Positions 1 to 8,124 of a stretch of DNA of 8,206 nt are shown piece by piece (position 1 is the stretch's first letter; the number at the start of each line of letters is the position of its first letter). The DNA is from an uncultured Hyphomicrobiales bacterium (GTDB lineage: Bacteria > Pseudomonadota > Alphaproteobacteria > Rhizobiales > Beijerinckiaceae): contig CAIXDD010000325.1 of NCBI GenBank assembly GCA_903918155.1, forward strand, positions 1 to 8,206, in the 5' to 3' direction. Below the pieces are notes generated by a model. That model was not told where the DNA came from and ran no database searches. It saw nothing but the letters and a program-made list of their open reading frames with translations. A program made the translations under genes and the position numbers.

Positions 1-2791
1 GCGGCGCGAACACCTCCGTCAGCGCCCGGCGGATCGCGCCCTCCCGGGCGGTGGAGGAGACTTTCAGCCCCGTGAGATCGGTCACATAGAACGTGTCCAC
101 CGCCTTTTCGCCGAAGGTCACCACATGGGCGGAGCCGATGTTGAGATTGAGGCGCGAGATGGCGGAGGTGAGGTCGAACAGAAGGCCCGGCCGGTCGAGG
201 CCCGACACTTCGACGACCGTGTATTGGCCCGACAGATTGTTGTCGATCGTCACATTGGGCGCGACGGCGAAGGTCTTCTCGCGTTCGCGCGGGGCGCCGG
301 CCTTTTCGGCCACGGCCTCGCGCAGGCGGATCTCGCCGCGCAACGCCTTTTCGATGACCTTGGCCACGCGCTCGGCGCGGCGCAATTCGTCGTCGTCGCG
401 GTCGAAGGCGCGGCTGATCGAAATCGTATCGAGCGCGAGACCGTCGGTCGTCGTGAAAATCTGCGCGTCCACGATATTGGCGCCCGCCGTGGCGCAGGCG
501 CCCGCGATGATCGACAGGAGGCGGGGATGGTCAGGCGCGACCACGGTCAGCTCGGTCACGCCGGCGAAGGACTCCGTCGCCACCTCGGTGGCCAGCGAAC
601 GCATCTCCTTCTCGCACACGCGCAGGATCTCCGCATGTTTCACCTTGTGGGCGAGATCGACCTTCAGCCAATAGGGCTGGTAATGGCGTTGCGCATAGAT
701 TTCGAAATCGGGATCCGACCAGAGCGGCAGCGCGCGGCGCAATTCGTCCTGCGCATGCAGCACGCGCTGCTTGCGGTCGATGGCCGAATGGCCGCCCGAG
801 AGCACAAGCTCCGTCTCCCAATAAAGGGTGCGCAGCAATTGCCCCTTCCAGCCGTTCCAGACGCCGGGGCCGACGGCGCGAATGTCGCAGATGGTGAGGA
901 TGAGCAGGAGGCGCAGGCGCTCCAGCGTCTGCACCTGCGTGGCGAAGGCGTGGATCGTGCCGCGGTCCGACAAATCGCGGCTCTGCGCGACATTGGACAT
1001 GATGAGGTGGTTCTCGACCAGCCAGGCGATGGTTTCCGTATCGTTGTCGGACAGGCCGAGCCGCGGGCACAATTTGCGCGCGACCTCCGCCCCTGCGATC
1101 GAATGGTCCTCAGGCCGTCCCTTGGCGATGTCGTGCAGGAAGAGCGCGACATAAAGCGCCATGCGGTTGGTGATGGAGGGCATCACTTCGCTGGCGACGG
1201 GATGATCCTCTTTCAGGCGGCCGGAATCGATGTTCGCCAGAATGCCGATGGAGCGCAGCAAATGCTCGTCCACGGTGTAATGGTGATACATATTGAACTG
1301 CATCATCGCCACGATGCGGCCGAAATCGGGAATGAAGCGGCCGAGCACGCCGGCCTCGTTCATCACGCGCAGGATCGTCTCGGGCGAATTGCGCGAGGTG
1401 AGGATTTCGAGAAACAGCTTGTTGGCGAGCGGATTGTTGCGCAGGCGCTCGTCGATGCGCTTGAGCGACAAGGTGACGAGGCGCGTCGCGTCGGGATGAA
1501 TCGGCAGGCCGTGCCGGTCGGCCAGCCAATAGAGGCGCAGCAGATTCACCGGATCGCGCTGGAACACGTCGGGCGCGGCCACCGTCACGCGGTCGAACTC
1601 GACCGCGAAGGCGTCGCCCTCCAGTTTGAGCGCGCGCTTGCGCAGCTTGCCGACGAAGCGATCGAGCATGGCGCGGGGCTTGGCCTGCCGCTCCTCCAGC
1701 GCCGCGCACAGGATGGCGGTGAGGTCGCCCACGTCCTTGGCGACGAGGAAGTAATGTTTCATGAAGCGTTCGACGCCCGACAGGCCGGCGTGGGAGACAT
1801 AGCCCAGCCGCTCGGCGATCTGTCGCTGCATGTCGAACGTCAGCCGCTCCTCGGAACGGCCCGTGATGAAGTGCAGATGCGAGCGCACCGTCCACAGGAA
1901 GTCTTCGCATTTGCGGAACGTGCGCAGCTCTTTCTGCGTGAACAGCCCCGCGCGCACGAGGTCTTCGGCCTCGCGCACGGTGTAGACGTATTTGGCGATC
2001 CAGAAGAGCGTGTTGAGATCGCGCAGCCCGCCCTTGCTCTCTTTCACGTTGGGTTCGACGAGATAGCGCGAGGCGCCGGCGCGCGCGATGCGGGCGTCGC
2101 GTTCGGCGAGTTTGGCGGCGACGAATTCGCGCGCCGTCGTGCGCACGATCTCGCTTTCGAAACGGGTGCGCATTTCCTCGAAGAGCAATTCGTCGCCGAG
2201 AATGAAGCGCGCCTCCAGCATCGCGGTGCGCACGGTCACGTCCTCGCGCGCCTGGCGCATGCATTCATCGACCGAGCGCGTGGCGTGGCCGACTTTCTGG
2301 CGCAGGTCCCAGAGAATGTAGAGCACCGCCTCGATGACGCTTTCGCTCCACGCGGTCTGTTTGTAGGGCAGCAGGAACAGGAGATCGATGTCGGAGCCCG
2401 GCGCCAGCGTGCCGCGCCCGTAGCCGCCCACCGCCGCAATGGCGATGCGCTCGGCCGTGGAGGGATTCTCCGCCGGATAGACATGGCTCACGACGAAACG
2501 GTAGATCGCGCCGATCAATTCGTCCTCGAGGCGCGACAGGCTCGTGACGCAGGCGTATCCGTCGCCGGTCGCCTCAAGCTCCGCGCGCGCCTTTTCGCGG
2601 CCCTGCGCGAGGCTTTCGCGAAACTCCTCCACGGCCGCCTGACGAAGCGCGGCGCCGTCGTCGCCGCAGCGTCTGGCGTGCGCGTCGATGCGCGCCTCAA
2701 GCGCGGCGGACTCGATGAGCTGCGCGCGGGCGCCGCGCGGCTTGCGGCGCGCGGGCGCCTCGGCGGAGGAGGGGGAGACGACGATACTCAT
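1..2791 (-). CDS. glnD: Bifunctional [protein-PII] uridylyltransferase / uridylyl-removing enzyme GlnD (C-terminus cut by window edge)
   Basis: GlnD senses glutamine and adds UMP to, or removes it from, the PII signalling proteins (GlnB/GlnK), so setting nitrogen assimilation control in the cytoplasm. About 930 codons are visible with no frameshift, and no stop is reached. Known family members end shortly after this point, so only a few residues are probably missing. Domains in order: nucleotidyltransferase with GGYGRG at residues 122-127 and the metal-binding SDID at 133-136 (D134, D136); the central GlnD region with KESKGGLRDL near 250-258; an HD hydrolase domain with H553-D554 in HDIAKG; and two ACT domains starting near 745 and 856, which bind glutamine in the family. 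The start at 2791 is the first in-frame ATG after an in-frame TAG 12 bases upstream. Its Shine-Dalgarno is poor (only a TGAG-like stretch), which fits coupling to gshB, whose stop lies 49 bases upstream. Identification is very sure. Confidence 0.97.
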   Translation of the reverse strand, partial: MSIVVSPSSAEAPARRKPRGARAQLIESAALEARIDAHARRCGDDGAALRQAAVEEFRESLAQGREKARAELEATGDGYACVTSLSRLEDELIGAIYRFVVSHVYPAENPSTAERIAIAAVGGYGRGTLAPGSDIDLLFLLPYKQTAWSESVIEAVLYILWDLRQKVGHATRSVDECMRQAREDVTVRTAMLEARFILGDELLFEEMRTRFESEIVRTTAREFVAAKLAERDARIARAGASRYLVEPNVKESKGGLRDLNTLFWIAKYVYTVREAEDLVRAGLFTQKELRTFRKCEDFLWTVRSHLHFITGRSEERLTFDMQRQIAERLGYVSHAGLSGVERFMKHYFLVAKDVGDLTAILCAALEERQAKPRAMLDRFVGKLRKRALKLEGDAFAVEFDRVTVAAPDVFQRDPVNLLRLYWLADRHGLPIHPDATRLVTLSLKRIDERLRNNPLANKLFLEILTSRNSPETILRVMNEAGVLGRFIPDFGRIVAMMQFNMYHHYTVDEHLLRSIGILANIDSGRLKEDHPVASEVMPSITNRMALYVALFLHDIAKGRPEDHSIAGAEVARKLCPRLGLSDNDTETIAWLVENHLIMSNVAQSRDLSDRGTIHAFATQVQTLERLRLLLILTICDIRAVGPGVWNGWKGQLLRTLYWETELVLSGGHSAIDRKQRVLHAQDELRRALPLWSDPDFEIYAQRHYQPYWLKVDLAHKVKHAEILRVCEKEMRSLATEVATESFAGVTELTVVAPDHPRLLSIIAGACATAGANIVDAQIFTTTDGLALDTISISRAFDRDDDELRRAERVAKVIEKALRGEIRLREAVAEKAGAPREREKTFAVAPNVTIDNNLSGQYTVVEVSGLDRPGLLFDLTSAISRLNLNIGSAHVVTFGEKAVDTFYVTDLTGLKVSSTAREGAIRRALTEVFAP

Positions 2792-2844
2792 GGGCTCAGT
2801 CTAGCACAAAGCGGGCGTCGCGCGCCTCCCCGCCATGGGCTCAG
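2789..2844 (-). repeat. 11-base direct repeat spanning the gshB stop and glnD start
   Basis: CATGGGCTCAG occurs at 2789-2799 and again at 2834-2844, offset by exactly 45 bases. One copy includes the glnD start codon, the other the gshB stop codon (as TGA on the minus strand). The duplication places an ATG just after the gshB stop. Confidence 0.6.
2801..2836 (-). other. Possible 11-codon upstream reading frame before glnD
   Basis: From the ATG at 2836 (four bases after the gshB stop) a frame encoding MAGRRATPALC ends at TAG 2803-2801, nine bases before the glnD ATG and in the same frame as glnD. It could be a by-product of the direct repeat or a small translational coupler. There is no clear Shine-Dalgarno of its own, though ribosomes ending gshB could restart there. 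Evidence for translation is absent. Confidence 0.15.
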
Positions 2845-3791
2845 GCGCCGGCGCGCCGCGCCTCGATCGCGTCCCAGATCGCCACGGCCAGATCGGGCCC
2901 GCCAAGCCGCTTGATGGCGCGCACGCCGGTGGGCGACGTGACGTTGATTTCGGTGAGATTGCCGTCGATCACGTCGATTCCAACGAAAATCAGGCCGCGT
3001 TTCTTCAAGTCCGGGCCGATTTTCGCGCAAATCTCGCGTTCGCGCGGGGTGAAATCGGTTTCGCGCGCCGCGCCCCCGCGCACCATATTGGAGCGGATGT
3101 CGTTCTCCGCCGGCACGCGGTTGACCGCGCCCATCGCCACGCCGTCCACAAGGATGATGCGCTTGTCGCCCTCGCTGACCTGGGGCAGGAAGCGCTGCAC
3201 CACCCAGGGCTCGCGGAAGGTCGTGGCGAACAGGTCGTAGAGCGAGCCGAAATTCGGATCGCGCGTGGAGACCTTGAACACCGCCGCCCCGCCGTTGCCG
3301 TAGAGCGGCTTCATCACCACGTCGCCATGTTCGGCGCGGAACGCCTCGATCTGCGCGCGGTCGCGGGTGATGAGCGTGGGCGGCATCAGCTCGGGAAAGT
3401 TCATGACGAACAATTTTTCCGGCGCGTCACGCACGCTTGCGGGATCGTTCACCACCAGCGTGTGGGGATGGATGCGCTCAAGCAGATGGGTCGTCGTGAC
3501 ATAGGCGAGATCGAAGGGGGGATCCTGCCGCAGCAGGACCACGTCGACCTGCGCGCGCAGATCGACGTCGCGGCCCTCGCCGAGCGAAAAATGATCGCCG
3601 ACCACGTCGCGCACCGCCAGGGGCTGCGCATGGGCGATGACGCGCTCGCCCAGCATGGAGAGCCGGTCGGGCGTGTAATAGAGGATCGCATGGCCGCGCG
3701 CCTGCGCCTCGAGCAGCAGCGCGAAGGTGGAATCGCCCGCGATATTGATCCTCTCGACAGGATCCATCTGGACGGCGACGGTCAAAGGCAT
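2841..3791 (-). CDS. gshB: Glutathione synthetase GshB
   Basis: GshB is the ATP-dependent ligase that joins gamma-glutamylcysteine to glycine, the last step of glutathione synthesis in the cytoplasm. The protein is 316 residues, the usual size for the proteobacterial enzyme (about 310-320). The N-terminal GSH-synthetase domain carries QMDP at 8-11, the INIAGDSTFAL segment at 15-25 and RQDPPFD at 88-94. The C-terminal ATP-grasp domain has NDP at 115-117, EKLF at 125-128, the VMKPLYGNGG nucleotide loop at 159-168, a QRF/GDKRI segment at 199-212, NRVP followed by the NMVRGG loop at 235-240, and the metal and substrate residues in DVIDGNLTEINVTSPTG (273-289). The start at 3791 was chosen because GGGAG lies six bases upstream and the family begins at MPLTVAVQMDP-like sequence; an in-frame ATG 33 bases further upstream would add 11 non-conserved residues. 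It lies 70 bases after cmk and 49 before glnD. Confidence 0.97.
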   Translation of the reverse strand: MPLTVAVQMDPVERINIAGDSTFALLLEAQARGHAILYYTPDRLSMLGERVIAHAQPLAVRDVVGDHFSLGEGRDVDLRAQVDVVLLRQDPPFDLAYVTTTHLLERIHPHTLVVNDPASVRDAPEKLFVMNFPELMPPTLITRDRAQIEAFRAEHGDVVMKPLYGNGGAAVFKVSTRDPNFGSLYDLFATTFREPWVVQRFLPQVSEGDKRIILVDGVAMGAVNRVPAENDIRSNMVRGGAARETDFTPREREICAKIGPDLKKRGLIFVGIDVIDGNLTEINVTSPTGVRAIKRLGGPDLAVAIWDAIEARRAGA

Positions 3792-3797
3792 GGCGGA

Positions 3798-3802
3798 CTC
3801 CC
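3798..3802 (-). promoter_or_regulatory. Ribosome binding site of gshB
   Basis: On the minus strand GGGAG is followed by the six-base spacer TCCGCC and then the ATG at 3791. It is the best Shine-Dalgarno match upstream of gshB and settles the start in favour of 3791 over the in-frame ATG at 3824. Confidence 0.7.
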
Positions 3803-3861
3803 GAGGCTTTCCGCGAGAACGCACGAGGCGAGGCGGCGCGTCAATGGGGGGCGGGCTGCGC

Positions 3862-4491
3862 TCAAGCCCCCGCGCGGCGCCGCTCCACCAGCGCGACGGC
3901 GGCGGCCACGGCCTCCTCCACGTCGAGCTCGGACGTGTCGAGCCGCAGCGCGTCTGCGGCGGCGACGAGCGGCGCGCTGGAGCGGCCGGAATCGCGCTCG
4001 TCGCGGCGTCGGATGTCGGCGAGCACGTCGGCGAAATTCACCTCTTCGCCGCGACCGCGCAATTCCAGCGCGCGGCGCTGGGCGCGCGTTTCGGGGCTGG
4101 CGGTGACGAAGAGTTTCACGCGGGCGTCAGGGCAGATCACCGTGCCGATGTCGCGCCCGTCGAGCACGGCGCCCTCGGGCCGGGCGGCGAAGCGGCGCTG
4201 ATGTTCGAGCAGGGCGGCGCGCACCTGCGGCAGGGCGGCGACGACGGAGGCCGCCTCGCCCATATCCGCGCCGCGCAGGCGCTCCTCGTCGAAATCGGTG
4301 AGGGCGAGGCCGCGCGCGGCCGCCTCCGCGCGCTCGGGATCGTCGAGCCGCGCGCCCTCGTCCAGAAGCGCGCGCGCGGTCGCCCGGTAGAGCAGGCCCG
4401 TGTCCAGATGCGGCAGCGCGTAATGGCGCGCGAGCCTGCGCGCGATCGTGCCCTTGCCGGAAGCCGCCGGCCCGTCGATGGCGATGATCAT
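3862..4491 (-). CDS. cmk: Cytidylate kinase (CMP/dCMP kinase)
   Basis: Cmk transfers phosphate from ATP to CMP or dCMP, feeding CTP and dCTP pools in the cytoplasm. The protein is 209 residues, typical of alphaproteobacterial forms and shorter than the 227-residue E. coli enzyme. A Walker A P-loop GPAASGKGT sits at 7-15, followed by HLDTGLLYRA at 28-37 (nucleotide-binding segment, usually FLDTGAMYRA). MGEAASVVAALPQVR spans 77-91, LDGRDIGTVICPDA 110-123 (R113, D114), and the mobile-lid region RRRDERDSGRSSAPL 161-175 contributes arginines that bind phosphates. The start at 4491 gives the conserved MIIAIDGPAASGKG N-terminus. Its Shine-Dalgarno is weak (GGGG about 11 bases upstream). A GTG at 4557 overlaps the dnaJ stop and is in frame, but would add 22 residues unlike the family. 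In many alphaproteobacteria cmk sits beside aroA and rpsA; here it lies between dnaJ and gshB. Confidence 0.96.
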   Translation of the reverse strand: MIIAIDGPAASGKGTIARRLARHYALPHLDTGLLYRATARALLDEGARLDDPERAEAAARGLALTDFDEERLRGADMGEAASVVAALPQVRAALLEHQRRFAARPEGAVLDGRDIGTVICPDARVKLFVTASPETRAQRRALELRGRGEEVNFADVLADIRRRDERDSGRSSAPLVAAADALRLDTSELDVEEAVAAAVALVERRRAGA

Positions 4492-4518
4492 GGGCCCGTT
4501 TACCCCATCGGCGCCCCG

Positions 4519-4543
4519 CCGCAAAGCTGCGCGGATTTTGCGG
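4519..4543 (-). repeat. Inverted repeat in the dnaJ-cmk gap
   Basis: Seven-base arms CCGCAAA and TTTGCGG (4519-4525 and 4537-4543) flank an 11-base loop, between the dnaJ stop and the cmk start. No run of T follows on the minus strand, so it is not a convincing intrinsic terminator. It could be an RNA stability or translational element, or chance in GC-rich DNA. Confidence 0.35.
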
Positions 4544-4553
4544 AGCGGGCGGC

Positions 4554-5699
4554 TCACGCGCCGCTGAGATTGCCGAAGAAATCCTTCATGCGGCTGAGAA
4601 AGCCTGCGGATTCGGGATGCGTCTTGCTGGAGGATTCCGCCTCGAACTCAGCCAGCAATTCGCGCTGGCGGCGCGTGAGGCTCTGCGGGGTCTCCACCAC
4701 GGCCTGCAGATAAAGGTCGCCCACGTCGCGCGAGCGCAGCACCGGCATGCCCTTGCCCCGCAGCTTGAACTGGCGGCCCGATTGCGTGCCCTCAGGCACT
4801 TTCACCTTCGCCTCGCCGCCGTCCATCGTGCGCACGGTCACTTCGTCGCCGAGCGCTGCCTGCACCATCGAGATGGGCAGCCGGCAATAGAGATCGGCGC
4901 CGTCGCGCTGGAAGAAGGGATGCGGCTTGATCGACAGGAAAATATAGAGGTCGCCCGCAGGCCCCCCGCGCAGCCCCGCCTCGCCTTCGCCCGCCAGACG
5001 AATGCGCGTGCCGTCCTCCACGCCGGTGGGAATATTGACCGACAGCGTGCGCTCGCGGCTGACGCGGCCCGCCCCCGAACAGGCGCCGCAGGGATCGTCG
5101 ATGGTCTGGCCGCGGCCCTGACAGGAGGGGCAGGTGCGCTCGATGGCGAAGAAGCCCTGCTGCGCGCGCACCCGGCCCTGCCCGCCGCAGGTTCCGCAGA
5201 CGCGCGGCTTGGAGCCGGGCTTGGCGCCGGAGCCCGTGCAGGCCTCGCAGGAGATGGAGGTCGGCACGACGATCTGCGCCTGCTTGCCCTTGAAGGCGTC
5301 GTCGAGCGTGATCTCGAGATTGTAGCGCAGGTCCGCCCCGCGCTCGCGCCCCGAGCCGCCGCCCGCGCGCCGCCCGCCGCCGCCCATCATATTGCCGAAC
5401 AGGTCTTCGAAAATGTCGGACATCGAGGCGCCGAAGCCGTCGCCGCCGAAACCCCCGCCGCCCCCGCCGCCGTTCTCGAAGGCGGCATGGCCGAACCGGT
5501 CGTAGGCCGCGCGCTTCTGCGCGTCGGAGAGGCATTGATAGGCCTCGTTCAATTCCTTGAATTTCAGCTCCGCGGCCGCGTCGCCGGGGTTGCGGTCCGG
5601 GTGCCATTGCATGGCGGACTTGCGGAACGCGGATTTGAGATCCGCCTCCGAACAGGTGCGCGCAACGCCGAGAACTTCATAATAGTCGCGTTTGGACAT
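4554..5699 (-). CDS. dnaJ: Chaperone protein DnaJ (Hsp40)
   Basis: DnaJ is the cytoplasmic co-chaperone that delivers unfolded clients to DnaK and stimulates its ATPase. The 381-residue protein has the full type I layout. The J domain is at 4-70, with the invariant HPD at 33-35. The Gly/Phe-rich linker runs about 76-117, including seven consecutive glycines at 77-83 and the DIFEDLFG segment at 95-102. Four CxxCxGxG zinc repeats lie at 151-158, 168-175, 190-197 and 204-211. The two C-terminal substrate-binding beta domains run to about 345, and the protein ends with a short tail. No key residue is missing. The start at 5699 gives the conserved MSKRDYYEVLGV N-terminus; an in-frame ATG at 5723 would add eight non-conserved residues and has no Shine-Dalgarno. 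The only Shine-Dalgarno-like stretch for 5699, AGAGGG, is rather far (13 bases) and lies in a possible hairpin. dnaK is 172 bases upstream. Confidence 0.98.
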   Translation of the reverse strand: MSKRDYYEVLGVARTCSEADLKSAFRKSAMQWHPDRNPGDAAAELKFKELNEAYQCLSDAQKRAAYDRFGHAAFENGGGGGGGFGGDGFGASMSDIFEDLFGNMMGGGGRRAGGGSGRERGADLRYNLEITLDDAFKGKQAQIVVPTSISCEACTGSGAKPGSKPRVCGTCGGQGRVRAQQGFFAIERTCPSCQGRGQTIDDPCGACSGAGRVSRERTLSVNIPTGVEDGTRIRLAGEGEAGLRGGPAGDLYIFLSIKPHPFFQRDGADLYCRLPISMVQAALGDEVTVRTMDGGEAKVKVPEGTQSGRQFKLRGKGMPVLRSRDVGDLYLQAVVETPQSLTRRQRELLAEFEAESSSKTHPESAGFLSRMKDFFGNLSGA

Positions 5700-5712
5700 T
5701 CTGGAGGCCCGG

Positions 5713-5770
5713 CCCTCTGACATGTGGCGAGAGGGAGGTCGTTCGACCTTGAGGAGGGATCGTCGCCCTC
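5713..5770 (-). repeat. Run of three small stem-loops in the dnaJ leader
   Basis: Three perfect short inverted repeats follow one another. GAGGG/CCCTC (5754-5758 and 5766-5770) has a 7-base loop. AGGTC/GACCT (5736-5740 and 5745-5749) has a GTTC loop on the plus strand. CCCTCT/AGAGGG (5713-5718 and 5730-5735) has an 11-base loop. On the minus-strand transcript the last one contains the only Shine-Dalgarno-like AGAGGG before dnaJ. The arrangement is visible; an effect on dnaJ translation is inference. Confidence 0.4.
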
Positions 5771-5829
5771 ACTATCCCCGCTCGCGCGCCTTGCGCAATA
5801 GCCCAGTCTGCAAACGGGCGTCGAAGAGA

Positions 5830-5853
5830 GGCCCCCTCCGCAGGGAGGGGGCC
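5830..5853 (-). terminator. GC-rich hairpin after dnaK, possible attenuator between dnaK and dnaJ
   Basis: A perfect 10-base stem (5830-5839 with 5844-5853) closes a 4-base loop, beginning 18 bases after the dnaK stop. All but one pair are G-C. On the minus strand it is followed by TCTCTTC, a poor substitute for a U run, so termination is probably partial. Hairpins here are known in other bacteria to lower dnaJ output relative to dnaK or to protect the dnaK mRNA 3' end; which applies here is not shown by sequence. Confidence 0.6.
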
Positions 5854-5871
5854 CGGTTGAACAGGGGCCGC

Positions 5872-7794
<1,923 letters not shown>

Positions 7795-7805
7795 TTTCTT
7801 TCCTT
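7795..7805 (-). promoter_or_regulatory. Ribosome binding site of dnaK
   Basis: On the minus strand AAGGA is followed by the six-base spacer AAGAAA and ATG. This is the strongest Shine-Dalgarno in the window and fits a highly translated gene. A tiny TTCT/AGAA hairpin (7806-7817) lies just upstream but leaves the site itself free. Confidence 0.8.
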
Positions 7806-7817
7806 TTCTACGCAGAA

Positions 7818-7826
7818 CCTTAAGAA
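7818..7826. repeat. CCTTAAGAA repeat, copy 1
   Basis: The nine bases CCTTAAGAA occur here, in the dnaK leader, and again at 8012-8020. The core CTTAAG is self-complementary. This copy is also flanked by a direct repeat AGAACC (7814-7819 and 7823-7828). Confidence 0.4.
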
Positions 7827-7940
7827 CCCCGAAGCGGTCCATTCATGAGCGAGGCAAGCGCGCGGAGCGCAGCCGTCTCGCCCGGTCCCCGTTGCTTACC
7901 GAGATTGTGATCGCCGCGGCGAACCGCAAGGCTGACCTCC

Positions 7941-7969
7941 ATATAAGAAGGCGTTTTTGGCGCTGCAAG
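7941..7969 (-). promoter_or_regulatory. Candidate dnaK promoter, possibly heat-shock (RpoH-type)
   Basis: Reading the minus strand, CTTGCAG (7969-7963) is followed by a 14-base spacer and TCTTATAT (7948-7941). This resembles the sigma-32 pattern CTTGAAA, 13-14 bases, CCCCATNT, with the CTTG core intact and a degenerate -10. The same stretch can be read as a housekeeping promoter: TTGCAG, 17 bases, TATATG. Transcription would start near 7934, giving a leader of about 140 bases. dnaK is a classic RpoH target in alphaproteobacteria, which supports the first reading; no start-site data are available here. Confidence 0.5.
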
Positions 7970-7996
7970 GCGCGTCAGGGCTTTGAGGCGCCAAAA
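7955..7996. repeat. Spaced 9-base inverted repeat over the dnaK promoter
   Basis: Perfect arms TTTTGGCGC (7955-7963) and GCGCCAAAA (7988-7996) are separated by 24 bases, with centres 33 bases apart, close to three helical turns. The left arm occupies the spacer of the candidate dnaK promoter and touches its -35; the right arm lies about 19 bases upstream of the -35. The geometry would suit a pair of operator half-sites or protein-binding sites, but no known regulator motif is recognised. Confidence 0.4.
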
Positions 7997-8011
7997 GCTG
8001 TGCAGCCAATT

Positions 8012-8056
8012 CCTTAAGAATCTGGAGATATGCTCAACAATTGATTAGGCTTAAGG
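8012..8056. repeat. CCTTAAG / CTTAAGG pair in the divergent region
   Basis: CCTTAAG (8012-8018) and its reverse complement CTTAAGG (8050-8056) are separated by 31 AT-rich bases. The first is part of the second copy of CCTTAAGAA (8012-8020). The pair lies between the dnaK promoter and the plus-strand gene. Confidence 0.35.
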
Positions 8057-8124
8057 GCGTTTGCAGGCGCCGCGTGCTATGAAGCGTCCCGTTGTTCCAC
8101 TTGTGTCGCGTTTAAAGAGTGTTC

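Larger units (their letters stand above)
7795..8124. other. Divergent intergenic region between dnaK and the plus-strand gene
   Basis: This 330-base gap has no convincing gene and is visibly richer in A+T than its surroundings, mainly between about 7940 and 8125. It contains the dnaK ribosome binding site, a leader of about 140 bases, a candidate promoter, a spaced inverted repeat and CTTAAG repeats (listed separately). A 10-base perfect palindrome, CGCCGCGGCG at 7912-7921, lies in the early leader. No CIRCE-type element (TTAGCACTC/GAGTGCTAA), the operator of the HrcA repressor, is present. No convincing promoter for the plus-strand gene was found. Confidence 0.7.

Noticed and set aside
125..2914. 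Plus-strand open frame of 929 codons opposite glnD
   Set aside because: It is a mirror frame of glnD, caused by strong third-position GC bias. Its translation is rich in Arg, Ala, Gly, His and Asp with no recognisable domain, while the minus strand encodes a complete GlnD with all motifs.
3816..3844. TTGACG (minus strand 3844-3839) as the -35 of an internal gshB promoter
   Set aside because: At 16-18 bases downstream there is only CG-rich sequence without a -10-like TATAAT, so the match is not enough.
3727..4713. Plus-strand open frame of 328 codons opposite cmk and its flanks
   Set aside because: It runs across cmk, both its flanking gaps and the end of dnaJ on the other strand, with low-complexity composition and no recognisable motif.
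4617..5720. Plus-strand open frame of 367 codons opposite dnaJ
   Set aside because: Shadow of dnaJ; the alanine- and arginine-rich product shows no domain and the minus strand has the complete DnaJ.
7795..7934. RNA thermometer (ROSE-like) in the dnaK leader
   Set aside because: The dnaK Shine-Dalgarno lies in an A-rich, unpaired-looking stretch. Only a 4-base-pair hairpin is next to it, and I see no pyrimidine stretch positioned to mask AAGGA.
7795..8124. CIRCE/HrcA operator upstream of dnaK
   Set aside because: No TTAGCACTC or GAGTGCTAA or close variant was seen on either strand of the region.
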